A DNA stretch of 64,000 nt, taken from contig OZ245717.1 in assembly GCA_965226945.1 (NCBI GenBank), positions 6,510,001 through 6,574,000 of the forward strand, in the 5' to 3' direction. How positions within the stretch are numbered: position 1 is the stretch's first letter; each line of letters starts with the position of its first letter. Of the stretch, positions 60,309-64,000 are shown piece by piece. Made by a program: the position numbers and the translations under genes. Below the pieces are notes generated by a model that saw only the letters and a list, made by a program, of their open reading frames with translations, made no database searches and had not been told where the DNA came from. This stretch comes from SYLG01 sp965226945. Lineage in GTDB: Bacteria; Planctomycetota; Planctomycetia; Gemmatales; Gemmataceae.

Positions 60309-63300
60309 TCAGCTTCGGTTGACCGATTCGTCCAGGTTGAAAATGACGCTACAAAGGATGGCCCAGGCCGCCAACTCCGCGGGGGCAGCCGCCTTTTCAC
60401 TTGGCGATTCGCCCACCTTCAGGAGCGCCTGCGCCGCCTCGGGATGGCTCTGGAAATGGTTCAACTGCCGTTTGAGTACGCGCCCCAGTACTTCTTTCTC
60501 AGCAAGAGAAGGGGAGCGTGCCAACACCCGCCGGAACAGGAATTCCACACGACTCTCGGCATCCCCCTTTTCCTTGAGCGCCAGTTCGGCCATCTTGCGC
60601 GAGGCCTCGACATAGGTCGGATCGTTGAGCAGCACGAGCGCCTGCAGCGGGGTGTTGGTACGCGAGCGGCGGATCGTGCAGGTTTCGCGATCGGGGGCGT
60701 CGAAGGTGGCGAGAGCCGGGGGCGGGGAGGTCCTTTTCCAGAAGGTGTAAAGGGAGCGTCGATAGAGGTCGTTTCCCTTGCTCTGGACAAAGAACTGCGC
60801 CGTGAAGTTGGCGCTATCCTCGCGGCTCATCAGTTCCTCCCAGAGTCCCGATGGCTGATACGGGTTCACGCTGGCGCCGCCGATGCGCTCATCGAGCAGG
60901 CCGCTGGCGGCAAGGGCCTGATCGCGGATCAATTCCGCCGGCAGCCGCAAGCGCGACGCGCGGGCAAGCAACCGATTCTCCGGATCCTTTGCCAGGGCCG
61001 CGGGATCGACGATCGACGATTGCCGGTAGGCTTCGCTCGTCACGATCAGGCGCACCAGGCCCCGCACCGACCAGGCCTTGCCTTCCATGGCCGGGTGGGT
61101 GGGGTTCATGAATTCCGCGGCGAGCCAGTCGAGCAGTTCGGGATGGGTCGGCTGTTCACCCTGGGAACCAAAATCTTCCGAGGTGCGCACCAGGCCGTAA
61201 CCAAAGAGCGTCTGCCAGACGCGGTTGACATAGACGCGCGCGACGAGCGGATGATCTTTGCTTACAAGCCACTGAGCCAGGCCCAGGCGATTGGAGGGCG
61301 CGCCAGCGGGAAGGGGGGGCAAGAAGGACGGAGTATGGGCATCGACCTTGTCCCCCTTCTTGTCGTAAGCGCCGCGCAAGAGGACAAAGGTGTCGCGGGG
61401 CTTGGCCATGTCCTGCATCACCATCGCCGTCGGAAATGATTTGGCCGTATCGGCGCGTTCCTTTTTCAGCGCTTCCAGCGACGCGCGGATCTTGGCCGCA
61501 ACGCCTGGCCGATGATTGACGAACCAGTCGGAAATCTTCTGTTTTTCGGCCGCGTTTTTCGTTTGCGCCCAATCGGCCCGGCTTTCCAGAGCCTTGGGGA
61601 AATCGAGCAGATCGGCCGCGCTGGGTAGGTCGGTCGTTTGGAAACGCAATCGTGCCGGGCTGTGGGCGCCGTAGGGGCTTTCATAGGCGAGCGTCAGGCG
61701 CAGGCGCGTTTCCTTGCCCGCCGGCAGCGGTTCCATCAAGGCGAAAATCAACCGTTGGGGCTTGTTCACCTGGGGAAAAATCCCCCAGCCCTTGTTGCCG
61801 GCCTTGAGCAGATCGCCGGCGGCGTAGTCGGGCTGTGAAAAGGTCGCGGCGATCCGGCTCAAGGGCAAGTCGGTCGGCCGGTTGTTCTCATCGAGCTCTT
61901 CCACCTTGATCGAGGTGAGCACCATGTTGCCATTGCTCGAACGGCCGATGCGCTTGTTTTCACCACCGGGCAAATACTCAATCATCCCACCTGCAAAGCT
62001 TACGCTGCTTTTCCAGGTGAGTTCGTGGACATCGGTGGCCGGATTGGCGCCCGTTACCGCAATGGCGCCGTCTTTCTCTGAACTCAAACTCGAGCCGCTT
62101 TTCGACCCGGCAGTCAGTTGGGCCGGCGCGCTCCAGATCGGGCGGTTGCGCTTGGCCATCGCTTTGAGCCAGGGTTCAAGCGCTCCGCTTGCCGCTTCGG
62201 TCTCTTTGCGTAGCGCCTCCTGCGCGGCGCGGAGCTTTTCGTCCAACTGATCGAGCCTGAGTTTCTGCGCCGGATCGGGCAGTTCAAGCAAAGGGGCGGA
62301 GTTGCCGACCGCGCCAATGCCGCTTTCGGGAAGGCGGTTGAAAAAGGCATAGAGGCCGTAGTAATCGCGCATGCTCACGGGGTCGTATTTGTGATCGTGG
62401 CACTGAGCGCAGGCGAAACTCATTCCGAGCCAAACCGTTGAGGTCGTGTTGACCCGGTCGATGATGTAGTTGGTCAGGTACTCGTCAGGAATGGCACCGC
62501 CTTCAAAGGTGATCATGTGGTTGCGATTGAACCCGGAAGCGATTTTTTGCTCGACCGTGGCGTTGGGCAGAAGATCTCCTGCAATCTGCTCGACCGTGAA
62601 CTGATCGAACGGCAAATCGTTTTGAAACGAGCGGATCACCCATTCGCGCCACTTGGTCATGTCGCGCGCGGTGTCGAGGTGATAGCCATGCGTGTCGGCA
62701 AAGCGGGCCGCGTCGAGCCAGTCGAGCGCCATCCGCTCTCCGTAATGAGGCGATTGGAAGAGCGTTTCCGTGTATTCGTTCAGTCCCAGTTTTTTGGATT
62801 CAAGCGCCCGTACCTCGCTGACTTTGGCCGGCAAACCCAAGAGATCCAGCGCGAGTCGGCGCGCCAGCACCGCCTGGGGCGCGATCGGCGAAGGAGTTAA
62901 GCCGGCCTTGGTCATCTTCTCATAAAGAAAGCGGTCGATCGGGTGCTTGTTCCAGGTCGCGTGGCCGTTTTGCGGCACTTCGGGCCGTTTGACCGATTGA
63001 AACGCCCAGTGCGATTCGATTTTGGCCCCTTCGGCGATCCAGGTGCGGATTTTCGCGATCTGGGCGCTGGTCGGCTTCTTGCCGAACTTGGCGGGTGGCA
63101 TCACCAGGGTCGGATCGTCATGGACGAGCCTGCTAAGTAATTCGCTTTCTTGCGGTTTGCCCGCGACGACCGAGCCCGCCTGGATCCCTTCTGCCGTGTC
63201 GAGCCGCAAATCTCCCTTGCGCTGTTTGGCATCGGGGCCGTGGCAGGCGAAGCAATATTCCGAAAGAATCGGCCGGATTTCGCGCTGAAACGACAATCCC

Positions 63301-63410
63301 GTCGCCGGTTTGTCGGCGAGGGAACCAGGTTCGGCCGCGGTGATGGTTGGGGGGATCGAGACAACCAAAAGAAAACCGAGCATTGGCAGTAGAAGACCGG
63401 AGGGTCGCAT
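60309..63410 (-). CDS. PSD1-type protein: cytochrome c-like, DUF1549 and DUF1553 domains
   Basis: 1033 residues from ATG 63410 (MRPSGLLLPMLGFLLVVSIPP), a signal peptide; the upstream frame is unlikely. A heme-binding CFACH lies near 55 with GDLRLDT following (planctomycete cytochrome C). DUF1549 spans about 130-350 (HPIDRFLYEKMTKAGL, WLDAARFADTHGYHLD, CAQCHDHKYDPV with a second CxxCH). DUF1553 fills the C-terminal 300 residues (ARVYVNRVWQTLFGYGLV, RRSRTNTPLQALVLLNDPTYVEA). A lectin-like middle region separates them. The protein is probably periplasmic and partnered with the DUF1501 gene. Function is inferred only from recurring pairing. Confidence 0.94.
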   Translation of the reverse strand: MRPSGLLLPMLGFLLVVSIPPTITAAEPGSLADKPATGLSFQREIRPILSEYCFACHGPDAKQRKGDLRLDTAEGIQAGSVVAGKPQESELLSRLVHDDPTLVMPPAKFGKKPTSAQIAKIRTWIAEGAKIESHWAFQSVKRPEVPQNGHATWNKHPIDRFLYEKMTKAGLTPSPIAPQAVLARRLALDLLGLPAKVSEVRALESKKLGLNEYTETLFQSPHYGERMALDWLDAARFADTHGYHLDTARDMTKWREWVIRSFQNDLPFDQFTVEQIAGDLLPNATVEQKIASGFNRNHMITFEGGAIPDEYLTNYIIDRVNTTSTVWLGMSFACAQCHDHKYDPVSMRDYYGLYAFFNRLPESGIGAVGNSAPLLELPDPAQKLRLDQLDEKLRAAQEALRKETEAASGALEPWLKAMAKRNRPIWSAPAQLTAGSKSGSSLSSEKDGAIAVTGANPATDVHELTWKSSVSFAGGMIEYLPGGENKRIGRSSNGNMVLTSIKVEELDENNRPTDLPLSRIAATFSQPDYAAGDLLKAGNKGWGIFPQVNKPQRLIFALMEPLPAGKETRLRLTLAYESPYGAHSPARLRFQTTDLPSAADLLDFPKALESRADWAQTKNAAEKQKISDWFVNHRPGVAAKIRASLEALKKERADTAKSFPTAMVMQDMAKPRDTFVLLRGAYDKKGDKVDAHTPSFLPPLPAGAPSNRLGLAQWLVSKDHPLVARVYVNRVWQTLFGYGLVRTSEDFGSQGEQPTHPELLDWLAAEFMNPTHPAMEGKAWSVRGLVRLIVTSEAYRQSSIVDPAALAKDPENRLLARASRLRLPAELIRDQALAASGLLDERIGGASVNPYQPSGLWEELMSREDSANFTAQFFVQSKGNDLYRRSLYTFWKRTSPPPALATFDAPDRETCTIRRSRTNTPLQALVLLNDPTYVEASRKMAELALKEKGDAESRVEFLFRRVLARSPSLAEKEVLGRVLKRQLNHFQSHPEAAQALLKVGESPSEKAAAPAELAAWAILCSVIFNLDESVNRS

Positions 63411-63520
63411 GGTTTCCACCTGGGAGGAAAGATTGCTTAATCTTATGGTTGAAACGGTTTGGAATTCCGAAAAGGCGGGCGGGGGGCCAATCATCCGGCG
63501 GGAAGTCGTATTCGCTTTTT

Positions 63521-64000
63521 CTATGTGCCGCGTTTGGACCCATAAAGGTCAATGTGGAGCCGGGCGCAAAACCGGTAGCCCTGTTCCTTGCATAATTCGG
63601 AGATCCAGCCGGAGCGCTTGGCGATCTCGGCCTGAGTTTGCCCTTGCGGCATGAGGAGCACCCGGTGCGGGTCAACCTCATCAAGCACCTTGAGCATTTC
63701 CTGGACCTCGGCGAAGTCCTCGGGCCGGTCCATGACAAATTTCAGCTGGTATTCATGGGCGTCCATGAAGGCGCGCACGATCTCCGGCTGCCAGCGCGAC
63801 TTTTCATGCATCAGGGCAAACTTGCCTCCCTCCCTTTGCCAGGGAGTCGACGAGGCCAGCTTCGGACTCAGGCTAATCAGGTCGCAGGGGATTTCGCGGA
63901 AAATCGTCCCCGCCGTTTCGACCGTGATGTGCCAGCCTTGCGAATCGAGGATGCGCAACAAATCGGGTAGATCGGGGGCCAGGAGCGGCTCGCCTCCCGT
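63521..64000 (-). CDS. queE: 7-carboxy-7-deazaguanine synthase (QueE), 5' end beyond the window
   Basis: About 160 residues are visible; the frame stays open to the window end, where TGGEPLLAPDLPDLLRIL is read, the QueE radical-SAM GGE motif. The rest follows: ITVETAGTI, DLISLSPKLASSTP, YQLKFVMDRPEDF, VLLMPQGQTQ, and the C-terminal RLHIDLYGSKRGT ending typical of QueE. The CxxxCxxC cluster should lie beyond 64000. QueE makes CDG in the queuosine/7-deazaguanine pathway. Other que genes are not in the window. Confidence 0.93.
   Translation of the reverse strand, partial: TGGEPLLAPDLPDLLRILDSQGWHITVETAGTIFREIPCDLISLSPKLASSTPWQREGGKFALMHEKSRWQPEIVRAFMDAHEYQLKFVMDRPEDFAEVQEMLKVLDEVDPHRVLLMPQGQTQAEIAKRSGWISELCKEQGYRFCARLHIDLYGSKRGT

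Noticed and set aside
60288..61439. 383-residue open frame antisense to the PSD1-type gene
   Set aside because: Shadow of the DUF1553 region.

Overview
The window reads as chromosomal DNA from a planctomycete, with GC near 60% by eye. The supports are a DUF1501 gene paired with a cytochrome/DUF1549/DUF1553 (PSD1-type) gene, a DUF1080 secreted hydrolase-like protein, a Tat-type Gfo/Idh/MocA oxidoreductase, GYF_2-domain membrane proteins and a GAP1/GTPase locus. Family or genus cannot be fixed from the sequence alone. No tRNA, insertion sequence, CRISPR array or prophage was seen. One structured RNA is clear: RNase P RNA at 57128-57537.

Layout. 1-6.9 kb: a TPR-YggX fusion (cut by the window start), a kinase-fold protein without catalytic residues, a secretin-like exported protein, a lone DNA methyltransferase, an HtrA protease and a leucyl/arginyl-tRNA-protein transferase (bpt). 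7.0-13.7 kb: an ABC ATPase, its large permease, a 782-residue membrane-anchored protein of unknown function, a PIG-L deacetylase and a DUF1569 protein. 13.7-21.5 kb, minus strand: glnE, miaB, fmt, def and a DUF1080 protein. 21.7-26.5 kb, plus strand: rpsO, pnp with a long repetitive Arg/Gly/Asp/Glu tail, a sensor-less histidine kinase and an overlapping D-amino-acid transaminase. 26.6-34.9 kb, minus strand: an SDR oxidoreductase, then the most unusual locus, a tight five-gene operon. 35.1-37.9 kb, minus strand: gatA, gatC, rpmB and a Tsr3/DTW-like protein. 38.0-44.5 kb, plus strand: three exported proteins (propeller-phosphoesterase, EF-hand protein, beta-helix/PKD protein). 44.5-54 kb: a phosphatase, a release-factor-like protein, an oxidoreductase, an aldehyde dehydrogenase, a DUF2071/serine-hydrolase pair, a GT39-like glycosyltransferase and a DUF3052 protein. 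54-58.7 kb: pqiB and pqiA, a FlgM-like small protein, rnpB, a small ClpS-like protein and a LON-substrate-binding-domain protein. 58.8-64 kb: the DUF1501/DUF1549-1553 pair and the 3' part of queE.

Best candidate for an undescribed system. The operon 34893 down to 27735 encodes, in transcription order: a zinc-ribbon P-loop GTPase; a GAP1-N2-type GTPase-associated protein joined through a membrane segment and coiled coil to a C-terminal region encoded by markedly AT-rich DNA; a tail-anchored helical protein; a GYF_2 domain-transmembrane-trypsin-like protease; and a tandem GYF_2 polytopic membrane protein. Intergenic gaps are 11, 2 and 34 nt, plus one 4-nt overlap. From memory, GAP1 and its partner GTPases have been predicted to act in NTP-dependent biological conflict systems. 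The sequence suggests a membrane-bound GTPase switch wired to a protease, with a C-terminal module that may be swapped or under diversifying pressure. This role is inference.

Starts were moved inward from the longest open frame wherever a ribosome binding site, signal peptide or family alignment pointed to a better one. These choices are noted in each entry.
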